This document shows, piece after piece, positions 7,975 through 14,539 of a DNA stretch of 14,986 nucleotides. How positions within the stretch are numbered: the stretch's first letter is position 1; every line of letters starts with the position of its first letter. The notes under the pieces are model-generated. The model worked only from the letters and a program-made list of their open reading frames with translations. It made no database searches and was not told the DNA's origin. Source of the stretch: Gammaproteobacteria bacterium (GTDB lineage: Bacteria > Pseudomonadota > Gammaproteobacteria > Coxiellales > Coxiellaceae); contig JAJFJO010000069.1 in assembly GCA_021774015.1 (NCBI GenBank), forward strand, positions 1-14,986, in the 5' to 3' direction. The translations under genes were made by a program, and so were the position numbers.

Positions 7975-8655
7975 GTGTATCTTGATAGAATTCATTCCAT
8001 AATTAACTTTGACAGTAGTGTTGTACGCAATACACCTATTATAGATGAAGAGGATGAGCTATCAGACCTAATTGATGATCAGTTTGACTTGGGTGTTGCC
8101 AAGAAAACGATGAACAAAGCTAATGGCTCTGCTTTTAGAAAAATAGAATATCATGCCATTGATGATATTTTTGATCAAAAAAGCAATTTTCAAAGTCGAT
8201 TTACAGATGGAACTTATCCAATCTGGTATGGGTCAATAGATCAGGAAACAACATTTTACGAAACAGCTTTTCACTGGCACAGAACAATTATAGAAGATAT
8301 TCATTATGATGATGAAAGACCTATTATTATTAATAGAAGCTTATTCTCAGTGAACTGTAATGCCATGCTCATTGACCTGAGGAAAGCAACCAAGCAAATA
8401 CCTGAATTAACTCAAAAAGAACTTGAATTCTATGAGGTTACTCAATCAATAGGAAAAAAACTCTATGAACAAGGACAATCGGGGCTATACACTTACTCTG
8501 CCAGAAAACCTAAAGGAGAGAATATCGCTGTATATAATAAAAAGATATTGAGCAATCCAGAGCATATAAAAAATGTAAAATATACCTACGACTTTAAACG
8601 ATCAAAAATTCAAGTTGTCGATAAAAAAACAGGGGGATTTATTTTAGAAATTTAA
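7975..8655 (+). CDS. RES-domain toxin (NAD-degrading family)
   Basis: Known RES toxins degrade cellular NAD+ and are held by Xre-type antitoxins. The 226-residue product shows the three landmark residues that name the family in order: arginine in SRFTDG (R75), glutamate in the helix ETTFYETAFHWH (E96, or E91), and serine in LYTYSARKP (S175). The conserved aromatic pair before the helix is WYGS (W84, Y85). An N-terminal extension of about 50 residues precedes the domain and is rich in acidic residues at 24-38 (DEEDELSDLIDDQFD). The start is GTG at 7975, with AAGGAG 6 bases upstream. The gene is second in the operon and intact, so the module is probably functional. Assignment to the RES family is from motif recognition; the substrate is taken from the family. 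Confidence 0.85.
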   Translation: MYLDRIHSIINFDSSVVRNTPIIDEEDELSDLIDDQFDLGVAKKTMNKANGSAFRKIEYHAIDDIFDQKSNFQSRFTDGTYPIWYGSIDQETTFYETAFHWHRTIIEDIHYDDERPIIINRSLFSVNCNAMLIDLRKATKQIPELTQKELEFYEVTQSIGKKLYEQGQSGLYTYSARKPKGENIAVYNKKILSNPEHIKNVKYTYDFKRSKIQVVDKKTGGFILEI

Positions 8656-8656
8656 T

Positions 8657-8685
8657 AAAACCACCCTCTTTAAGGTGGGTTTTTA
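8657..8685. terminator. Bidirectional terminator-like hairpin
   Basis: AAAACCACC (8657-8665) can pair with GGTGG and TTTT (8674-8684) with one bulged G, followed by a T-run on the plus strand and with an A-run on the other side. It ends the toxin-antitoxin operon 2 bp after the toxin stop. On the opposite strand it overlaps the last codons and stop of the hydroxylase gene, so the convergent transcripts share it. Confidence 0.6.
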
Positions 8686-9479
8686 GCGAAAGGTAACTTC
8701 AACATTTCCCATAAATTAATACAAAGACGCTGCTCTTGCATCCCCTTTACGCCGATTCGCATACCGATATGGCCCGCTTCGGGCTGAGGGCGATAGGTTT
8801 TAAACATACGATCCCACCAGGGGAAATTAAACCCAAAATTACTATTTAACTCTCGCCACTCAATAGAGTGATGCACACGGTGCATGTCGGGCGTCACCAC
8901 AAAACGACGCACCCACTTATCTAAACCTAAAGGCATCCAAGCATTGGTGTGATTGAACAAGCTAGTTGCGTTCAAAATAATTTGAAATGCCAACACACCC
9001 ATTGCAGGCAAACCAAAAATAATAATAACAGCAAACTTAATCAACATAGATAATATGATTTCAACCGGATGAAAACGCAAGCCAGTGCTAACATCAAAGT
9101 CTAAGTCAACATGATGCACGCGATGAAAACGCCAAAACAATGGAATTTTGTGGAAAAAAACATGTTGCCAATAAATAGCGAGATCTAAAATGACAATGGC
9201 CAACACTATTGATAACCCATAAGGCATCGATGTCAGATGGAATAATCCGATGTGTTGTATTTGCACCCAGTATGCGACACCCATAGCGGCAAATGGAAAT
9301 AATAAACGAACCGCGACGATACCAGTTGCCATTAAAGAGAGGTTGCTTAACCAACGTCGCCAGAAGGTTATCGATAAGTCACGTCTTGATACCAAAAACT
9401 GCCACAGCGCCATCACACAATAGATTCCGACAAAAAATCCGAATCGAATCGTCGCTGCGTGTTTAATCAATTCATCCAT
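8670..9479 (-). CDS. Membrane di-iron hydroxylase, sterol desaturase/fatty acid hydroxylase superfamily
   Basis: This would be an integral membrane oxygenase acting on a lipid. The histidine clusters that bind the two irons are all visible in the 269 residues: H106-x3-H110 (HVFFH), H119-x2-HH (HRVHH, 119-123), H137 (RFHPVE), H177 (NHTNAW) and H200-x2-HH (HRVHH, 200-204). Hydrophobic spans lie at about 10-30, 46-75, 88-105 and 145-175, giving a four-helix membrane core with the histidines on the cytoplasmic side. It is the last gene of the operon, 3 bp after the PTPS gene, with GGAG inside that gene's end as ribosome binding site. The superfamily includes alkylglycerol monooxygenase, which needs tetrahydrobiopterin. 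The substrate cannot be read from sequence. Confidence 0.88.
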   Translation of the reverse strand: MDELIKHAATIRFGFFVGIYCVMALWQFLVSRRDLSITFWRRWLSNLSLMATGIVAVRLLFPFAAMGVAYWVQIQHIGLFHLTSMPYGLSIVLAIVILDLAIYWQHVFFHKIPLFWRFHRVHHVDLDFDVSTGLRFHPVEIILSMLIKFAVIIIFGLPAMGVLAFQIILNATSLFNHTNAWMPLGLDKWVRRFVVTPDMHRVHHSIEWRELNSNFGFNFPWWDRMFKTYRPQPEAGHIGMRIGVKGMQEQRLCINLWEMLKLPFAKNPP

Positions 9480-9482
9480 TAA

Positions 9483-9968
9483 TTATTGACTCCAGCCCGC
9501 TTTCGCGCAATGTTCTGGGCCATTATACACTTTTATATCGAACGCCGTTATTTTATGGTCATCGATAAACTGCTTCTCTTCCAATACACGCTCAACAAAC
9601 CAATGCGATAACTCTTCCAGGGTCGTATTCGCAATAGACATTAATATCACATCCTCCTTTAAAAAAGGAATTTTTTTGCTGTCAAAGGATGCAATATAAT
9701 AATCACCCTCTTCTTTAATATTCAAATACGGCGACTGTGTAGGCAATAAAAAACGTCTGCGCAACTGGTGACATAAAGCGACTAGCTTTTCACGAAATAA
9801 CGAATAATCAAATGTAATACCCGGCTCTGCAGATGCTGCTGTCATGCTCGCTTCGATTGTATAATTATGACCGTGCAAACATTCTCGCTCGTTCTCAGAA
9901 AAAATCGTGAAATGACCTGCTGAAAAACGTAACTGCCCGCCTTTAAACTCCAATGTATGATGTCGCAC
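9483..9968 (-). CDS. 6-pyruvoyl-tetrahydropterin synthase/QueD-family protein with atypical active site
   Basis: Family members remove triphosphate from dihydroneopterin triphosphate (biopterin or queuosine routes) or cleave dihydroneopterin side chains. The three zinc histidines are present: H19 (FSAGHF), H32 and H34 (LHGHNY). At 161 residues it is longer than E. coli QueD (about 120) because of an extra strand pair at about 78-110. From remembered alignments the usual catalytic residues are displaced: the only nearby cysteine, C30, is 2 residues before the first H of HGH rather than 4 or more. The Asp-His dyad position reads L69-R-R-R-FLLP, and the late Glu region reads VYNGPEH. NTTLEELSHW (114-123) matches the conserved helix. 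The GTG start at 9968 has AGAGAGG 5 bases upstream. The gene lies 11 bp after midA and 3 bp before the hydroxylase gene, so it is co-transcribed with both. Confidence 0.8.
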   Translation of the reverse strand: MRHHTLEFKGGQLRFSAGHFTIFSENERECLHGHNYTIEASMTAASAEPGITFDYSLFREKLVALCHQLRRRFLLPTQSPYLNIKEEGDYYIASFDSKKIPFLKEDVILMSIANTTLEELSHWFVERVLEEKQFIDDHKITAFDIKVYNGPEHCAKAGWSQ

Positions 9969-9979
9969 GATAACCTCTC

Positions 9980-11164
9980 TTATAATCTTTCTAGCTGATT
10001 CATTTGCATAAAACCGTTCAGCGGCTCATCAACATTGCGCGCTAATGCAATCGCTTTAAATAACTCACCCATTTCACTAGGCATAGTGAGAATTTTTATT
10101 TGTTGTGCCTTTTTAATATAATTCATAGATTCGCTCTGCATAGACTCATTCTGCATATACTCACCCTGCATATATTCACCTAGGCCCAAATTAATTAAAA
10201 ACGCAGCCTGATGAGTAAAACCTTTTACCGCTAATCCCTGCTCACTACCCACCTCAGCAATCGCTGTAAAATCGACATGCGCAGTAATATCTTGAATGCC
10301 TGGATAAATCAACGGATCGCTATGTGCACGATGACGATAATGACACATCAGCGTTCCCATTGAACGGTCATGATGATAATACTCGTGTCTTGGAAACCCA
10401 TAATCGATTAATAAAATTAACCCTTGTTGCAAACAATCGGCTAAACTCGCGACCCACGGTTTTAACAAACCATTCACTTCAGATTCATAACCCTCAGCAA
10501 GCTCCATTCCCGCCACATAGTGTTCTAACTCAGCAGTCGACGGCTCTGCAATACACCAAACCAACTCACCATCGTTTAGCCCCACATAAAATTCTTTAAT
10601 ACCATTATTCATTTGGAACTTGTGAACCGGCATCGCATCCACCACTTCATTACCCACAATCACGCCTCGAAAGCCCTGTTGTGGCAACGCATCTAACCAA
10701 GAGATCTTATCCATTAAATGCGAACAATGCTGACTAAGATAGTGCTGCTGACGCTCGCGCAAATCCGCGCTCACCTCTACAATATAATAGTGATTGGGCA
10801 AACTCTGCAGTCGCTCTAGCTCTAGCAACATATCCGCCGCCATCACCCCCGAACCAGCGCCCAACTCTAGAATATCACCACCCCCAACAATCTCTAGCAC
10901 TTGCTGACATTGGCGCGCGAGACAATAAGAGAACAGTGGAGAAATTTCTGGCGCAGTTACAAAATCACCTGTGGCTCCCAACTTTTGCGCACCCGCGCTG
11001 TAATAGCCCAAACCCGGCTCATACAACGCCATCTGCATATATTGCACGAAAGGCATAGGCCCGCTCGCAAGAATGCGCTGTTTGATAATTTCTAACAAAC
11101 GATCACTATGCGCCTTGGATACTGGCTCCGGTGCTGGTAAGGTATGGGTTTTTATACTATTCAT
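9980..11164 (-). CDS. SAM-dependent methyltransferase, MidA/NDUFAF7 family (DUF185)
   Basis: The 394-residue protein matches the MidA family, whose mitochondrial member NDUFAF7 methylates an arginine of a complex I subunit; bacterial substrates are mostly unknown. Landmarks are GPMPFVQYMQMALYEPGLGYY (35-55), GDFVTAPEISPLF (66-78), the SAM loop ILELGAGSG (98-106), VGNEVVDAMPVHKF (170-183) and LIDYGFPRHEYYH (252-264). PSEMGELFKAIALAR (362-376) closes the domain. Between INLGL and the closing segment there is an in-frame block of four pentapeptide repeats that I do not expect in the family. There is no good ribosome binding site, and the promoter places the transcript start almost at the ATG. 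It is the first gene of the midA-PTPS-hydroxylase operon and divergent from folM. Confidence 0.88.
   Translation of the reverse strand: MNSIKTHTLPAPEPVSKAHSDRLLEIIKQRILASGPMPFVQYMQMALYEPGLGYYSAGAQKLGATGDFVTAPEISPLFSYCLARQCQQVLEIVGGGDILELGAGSGVMAADMLLELERLQSLPNHYYIVEVSADLRERQQHYLSQHCSHLMDKISWLDALPQQGFRGVIVGNEVVDAMPVHKFQMNNGIKEFYVGLNDGELVWCIAEPSTAELEHYVAGMELAEGYESEVNGLLKPWVASLADCLQQGLILLIDYGFPRHEYYHHDRSMGTLMCHYRHRAHSDPLIYPGIQDITAHVDFTAIAEVGSEQGLAVKGFTHQAAFLINLGLGEYMQGEYMQNESMQSESMNYIKKAQQIKILTMPSEMGELFKAIALARNVDEPLNGFMQMNQLERL
10121..10180 (-). repeat. Four-copy 15-bp in-frame tandem repeat inside the midA-like gene
   Basis: Four contiguous 15-bp units encode GEYMQ, GEYMQ, NESMQ and SESMN (residues 329-348). 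In plus-strand order the units are attcatagattcgct, ctgcatagactcatt, ctgcatatactcacc and ctgcatatattcacc. The last two differ at one base and divergence grows toward the left. The unit length is a multiple of three, so copy-number changes by slippage would not break the frame. Confidence 0.9.
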
Positions 11165-11172
11165 AGCATGCA

Positions 11173-11201
11173 GTTATAGAGACAAATACTGATGAAGTCA
11201 A
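11173..11201 (-). promoter_or_regulatory. Promoter of the midA-PTPS-hydroxylase operon, inside the start of folM
   Basis: On the minus strand TTGACT (11201-11196) and TATAAC (11178-11173) are each 5 of 6 matches to consensus and exactly 17 bp apart. Transcription would start about 11167-11164. The midA ATG begins at 11164, so the leader would be 0-3 bases. The -35 lies within codons 2-4 of folM. Confidence 0.6.
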
Positions 11202-11932
11202 ACACCTTACCCGTCGCGCTGATCACCGGCAGCGCTAAACGCATCGGCGCCATTCTTACCAGGCATTTGCACCAACAAAGCTATCGTGTGGTGGTTCATT
11301 ATCGCCACTCAGAAACTGAAGCATTCGCCTTAATAAAAGAACTTAATGATATCCGCCCGCACTCAGCCATTGCCATCAAAGCCGATTTGGATATATTTGA
11401 AGATTACGAGCGGTTAGTTGATAAAGCTGTGAGCGAATGGGGCTGCTTGGATACACTCATTAATAATGCCTCGAGCTATTTTCCCACACCTGTTGGCAAC
11501 ACTACTCTCAACGACTGGGATAAACTAATTAACAGCAATTTACGTAGTGCTTATTTTATTAGCCAAGCAGCTGCGGCTCATCTTCGAGACACTCAAGGTT
11601 CGATTATTAATATTATCGATGTTAATGGTCGAAAAGCATTGCCGGGCCATTCCGTTTACTCGATTGCTAAAGCAGGTTTGATCATGATGACCCAATCACT
11701 CGCTAAAGAACTTGGGCCTGATATTCGAGTTAATGCAATCTCTCCAGGAATTACCATGTGGTCAGATCAAGATAATGGTTTTTCTGAACATGATAAGCAG
11801 GCGATGCTGGAAAACACTATTCTTAAAAGATTAGTCGATCCAGCTGATATTGCTAAAGCCGTTAGTTTTTTTATTCAGCAGCAATCCACAACCGGACAAG
11901 TGCTGGAAATGGCATGCGGGAAGGGGTTGTGA
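11192..11932 (+). CDS. folM: Dihydromonapterin/pteridine reductase, SDR family
   Basis: This is an NADPH-dependent short-chain reductase that reduces dihydropterins (dihydromonapterin, and weakly dihydrofolate) to tetrahydropterins. The 246 residues show the pteridine-reductase form of the cofactor motif, TGSAKRIG (12-19), whose KR pair favours NADPH. They also show NNAS (91-94), and the catalytic set with aspartate replacing the usual SDR serine: D143 in INIIDVNG, Y156 and K160 in YSIAK. NAISPG (181-186) is the conserved nicotinamide-side loop. The C-terminus, GQVLEMACGKGL, departs from the usual ending with a DGG. The ATG at 11192 has only a weak AGAG upstream; a TATACT at 11153-11158 may be its -10. 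It diverges from the midA operon across 27 bp, next to a PTPS-family gene that also handles pterins. Confidence 0.85.
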   Translation: MKSNTLPVALITGSAKRIGAILTRHLHQQSYRVVVHYRHSETEAFALIKELNDIRPHSAIAIKADLDIFEDYERLVDKAVSEWGCLDTLINNASSYFPTPVGNTTLNDWDKLINSNLRSAYFISQAAAAHLRDTQGSIINIIDVNGRKALPGHSVYSIAKAGLIMMTQSLAKELGPDIRVNAISPGITMWSDQDNGFSEHDKQAMLENTILKRLVDPADIAKAVSFFIQQQSTTGQVLEMACGKGL

Positions 11933-11942
11933 TCTTAGGTGA

Positions 11943-12256
11943 CTAGCAACTGCGATTACAAGCTTGTGTATCTTGAGAAATCACATAGTCTACGGTCGAG
12001 CCAGGCTTTGCTGCCTTACATAGTCCACAGGCCGAATGATTTAGCGTGCAAGGAATAGGCGGGAACCCACACCACTTTTTACTCTCTGATGAACCAATTC
12101 CGCCACTTGGCGTTATTTTTTTGAAGGGGCGTCCTTATAAATGCATTTGATATACGCGGAATCAGGGCATGAAAACACCTCCCCATACGAGCCAACTGAA
12201 ACAACTAAAATTACTGATGCAATCAATCCAGCCAACAGTTTCTTGAAAACACTCAT
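11943..12256 (-). pseudogene. Small exported cysteine-rich protein, frame split at an A7 run (frameshifted or slippage-expressed)
   Basis: I do not recognise this protein. Frame 1 (12256 to 12113) gives 47 residues. MSVFKKLLAGLIASVILVVS is a textbook signal peptide, followed by a segment with two cysteines (SCPDSAYIKC) and KDAPSKK before TAA. The ATG has GTGAGG 8 bases upstream. The run of seven A at 12122-12116, just before the stop, is a slippery A-AAA-AAA. A -1 shift there enters a second open frame of 57 residues ending at TAG (11943-11945). That frame carries six more cysteines (KKWCGFPPIPC, SACGLC, QACNRSC). The joined product would be 104 residues with eight cysteines, enough for four disulfides in the periplasm or outside the cell. 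It ends 10 bp from folM, a natural convergent boundary. It could be a decayed gene, a homopolymer sequencing error, or a gene that uses slippage. Confidence 0.7.
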
Positions 12257-12288
12257 AGCATTAGCCTCACAATAAGCGACACGCTCTA

Positions 12289-12294
12289 ATTATA
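12289..12294 (-). promoter_or_regulatory. -10 box for the cysteine-rich gene
   Basis: A perfect TATAAT on the minus strand lies 32 bases before the ATG at 12256. The -35 region is poor (AATGCA at 17 bp), so only the -10 is claimed. Confidence 0.4.
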
Positions 12295-12330
12295 GTCTAT
12301 GCTAGCGGTTTTGCATTTGTATAGTATGCG

Positions 12331-12903
12331 TTAATCAGCTCCAGGCGAAGGCGTTTGAAGCTCAATGCAACGATCCCCATCGTCATCTAAAGGGTCATCG
12401 TTTAAATCTTTGTGAAAAGCGTCTGCTGCTGCGGCTAAAAGTTCGCCAATAGGAGTCTCATCCATAATATCAGAGCCCTCACCAACGCCATTCTTCCATG
12501 TCCCCACTGGGATTTGATAAAAAAGATTGCTCAGAGGTTCTGAACTTTGACACAAAATAAGAGCGCGGAGTTCAATTTTAATCTCTTGAGAAAAACTATC
12601 GAGAGCCCCCGCATTATATTTTTTTTGCTGATCCACGATAGAAATATTTTTTATTCCACCTAAAAACTTAACACTTCCTCTTTCTTCTAAATAAGATCTA
12701 AGTGCCATGATAGTTGCTACCACAAAGAAATTTCTGTAATCCTTATTGTCCGATAAAAGATATAATCCACTAATCACCTCATGCACCCCCTCTGCAACAA
12801 CATGATGGGTATTTTTAAATAGCAACTTATCATTCATATAGTGCTTGCATGCCGCACTTAATAAATCCGCTATATTTTGGCTATCAACATGATCACTTCG
12901 CAT
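12331..12903 (-). CDS. Orphan protein of about 190 residues
   Basis: I do not recognise this protein. It is predicted mainly helical, with a hydrophobic patch around NFFVVATIMALRSYLEERG and a strongly acidic C-terminal tail (DLNDDPLDDDGDRCIE). There is no signal peptide or membrane span. I prefer the ATG at 12903 (MRSDHVDSQNIADLL) to the in-frame GTG at 12912. GAGG at 12917-12914 leaves 10 bases before the ATG but only 1 before the GTG. It lies upstream of the cysteine-rich gene on the same strand (74 bp between them), and diverges from the Stv/ankyrin gene. The acidic tail and lack of obvious relatives would suit a small effector or phage-like accessory protein, but this is a guess. Confidence 0.65.
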   Translation of the reverse strand: MRSDHVDSQNIADLLSAACKHYMNDKLLFKNTHHVVAEGVHEVISGLYLLSDNKDYRNFFVVATIMALRSYLEERGSVKFLGGIKNISIVDQQKKYNAGALDSFSQEIKIELRALILCQSSEPLSNLFYQIPVGTWKNGVGEGSDIMDETPIGELLAAAADAFHKDLNDDPLDDDGDRCIELQTPSPGAD

Positions 12904-13138
12904 TATATCCACACCTCAAAACACGTTATCGAACTAAACTGAACATCAATATACGTGATAAGTATTAAGGTTTTATTAGTTTAAGTGAATAAATATAATT
13001 TTTCGGCTTGTCATCATGATTAAATAGTTACGCAATCGCCCTGCTTTAAGATTTCCTTAATCAAACCTTCATATTGACTTAATAAAAGCACTGTAAAATG
13101 GCTCTGTTTTGAAATTATCTTATGATGAATAGTTAAAT

Positions 13139-14134
13139 ATGCGATCCACAGAAATAGACATTGCTCGCCCAGAATCCCCCACATTGTTTTCCTACAATCA
13201 TGGAGCATCTAGGGAAACAGACGTCAGCAAACCTACCGAGCATCATGTATTTTTGCACGGCCACGGCAAACTAATCGATGGTGAATTTACCTTGCCTGAA
13301 AACACCTATTTTGTTGCGTATGGCGCACCTGGCAATTATATAGACCAAGGTGCTATTGATAATCTCTACCACACGCTTGCACAAAGCCCTAAACTACCGT
13401 CTGTTACCGAATTTGCTCATACTGACTTATCACCTATTTTTACAATAACTGATGTAAAAACAAGAGCTCAGGAAGAAGAATATCAACAGTCCACTCCAAT
13501 GCACCCAACCGTCTATGGGCCTGGTGATACCGTGCCTTTCATTTATATCATTACTTCTTTTGCAGCGGATAAAAATTGGGGTGCAACTGCTAAAATTGCA
13601 CTCGATCAATTAAAGAGAGATCAAATAAATTTAAATTGGCGAACAGCTACCCATGTTAGTGCTGGCAATGGCGTATCATATGAAGCCACAGCTTCAGATT
13701 TAATATAAAGGAAACGATCTCAACTTCAAGGGCAACGAAAAACTACTGAAGACACCCCTGTTGTTTTCCATTGGCTAGCCTGCCAAGAACACCCCAAGCT
13801 AGAAGAAACATGGATTTCAGGAAAAGTCCCGAAAGAATGCGGAGAAATCACATGGACTGACAAAAAGGTAGGCACTTTGTTAGATGCCGCTCGAAACAAC
13901 AATATCCCAGAAGTTCGTTATTTAATTTCACGTGCAAAAGATAAAAAGGCATTTGTGAACCAGAATTTTGGTCGTGGAAAAATCACTGCCTTACATGCAG
14001 CATACCATAGAGGATATGATAGTTTTGCTGAGTTACTACTGGAACACGGCGCAAACCCCAGTCAACGTGACTCACTGGGGCGCAGTGCTGCAAGCTACAA
14101 ACCTGAACTAATAACTAGAGCTCTCGCTCAATAA
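13139..14134 (+). pseudogene. Stv-like/ankyrin-repeat protein interrupted by in-frame TAA
   Basis: Two open segments in one frame are separated only by TAA at 13706-13708. The first (189 residues) contains HHVFLHGHGKLIDGEFTLP (35-53) and YFVAYGAPGNYID, which resemble from memory the putative adhesin Stv domain. The frame after the stop remains open to 14134 and reads naturally: VVFHWLACQEHP, then ETWISG, then about 85 residues of ankyrin repeats (LLDAARNNNIPEVRYLI, ALHAAYHRGYDSFAELLLEHGANP). The likely original gene encoded about 331 residues with ankyrin repeats at its C-terminus. Alternatively the ankyrin part is translated separately from TTG at 13877, where AGGTAGG lies 4 bases upstream. 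Around the stop, the +1 frame (GNDLNFKGNEKLL, from 13710) also reads protein-like, so two compensating indels are possible. The ribosome binding site before 13139 is poor. The 3' end overlaps folB by 20 bp in convergent orientation. Confidence 0.65.
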
Positions 14135-14468
14135 CCACCCCAACTGCGGCAACATTAGGTAAATCATCGGGAGTCTTGCTAATACCCAAGCGCAACCACT
14201 TCAATGAAAACATCTGCAATAAATAATTAGCCAGATTTTCAGCAAGCGTTTCTATTAAATAATACTCAGTGTTCTTCAGATAATCTCCAATTGAACGAGA
14301 CATTGCCGCATAATCTAACGCATCATTAATATCATCTGTCTGCGCAGGTTTTTTTGCATCGGTGTTTGCTTCCAGATCAATAATAATATCCTGCTTGGAT
14401 GCACGCTCATCATAATTAACACCGATTAAAACTGGTAGTCGCAATTCTTTAATAAAAATTTTCTCCAT
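14115..14468 (-). CDS. folB: Dihydroneopterin aldolase
   Basis: This cytoplasmic enzyme of folate synthesis converts 7,8-dihydroneopterin to 6-hydroxymethyl-dihydropterin and glycolaldehyde, and also epimerises it to dihydromonapterin, the substrate of FolM. The 117 residues match the usual length. Landmarks are the N-terminal LRLPVLIGVNYDERASKQ (9-26) with the substrate-side E21, LIETLAENLA (71-80) with the pterin-anchoring E73, and the catalytic lysine region KTPDDLP (K98). The ATG at 14468 has AAGAGAG 5 bases upstream. It is downstream of dksA on the same strand but separated by a strong terminator, so it probably has its own promoter. Its last 20 bp overlap the end of the ankyrin gene. 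Confidence 0.92.
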   Translation of the reverse strand: MEKIFIKELRLPVLIGVNYDERASKQDIIIDLEANTDAKKPAQTDDINDALDYAAMSRSIGDYLKNTEYYLIETLAENLANYLLQMFSLKWLRLGISKTPDDLPNVAAVGVVIEREL

Positions 14469-14483
14469 TATAACTCTCTTGCC

Positions 14484-14515
14484 AAAAAAAAATGGCGGAC
14501 AATGCCGCCATTTTT
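14484..14515. terminator. Strong intrinsic terminator after dksA
   Basis: AAAAATGGCGG (14488-14498) and CCGCCATTTTT (14505-14515) form a perfect 11-bp stem with a 6-base loop. On the minus strand it is followed by a T-run (nine A on the plus strand, 14484-14492), so it terminates dksA. The T-run on the other side would also stop plus-strand transcripts. Confidence 0.9.
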
Positions 14516-14539
14516 CAAATCATTCATCGACTCAGCTAG

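Noticed and set aside
12904..12912. GTG start three codons upstream for the 190-residue orphan
   Set aside because: GAGG would be only one base from this GTG, whereas the ATG at 12903 has workable spacing.
13074..13099. TTGACT followed by TAAAAT before the Stv-like gene
   Set aside because: The spacing is only 14 bp, too short for a usual sigma-70 promoter.
13020..13208. 62-codon minus-strand open frame overlapping the start of the Stv-like gene
   Set aside because: No ribosome binding site or protein-like pattern is visible and it overlaps a better-supported gene.
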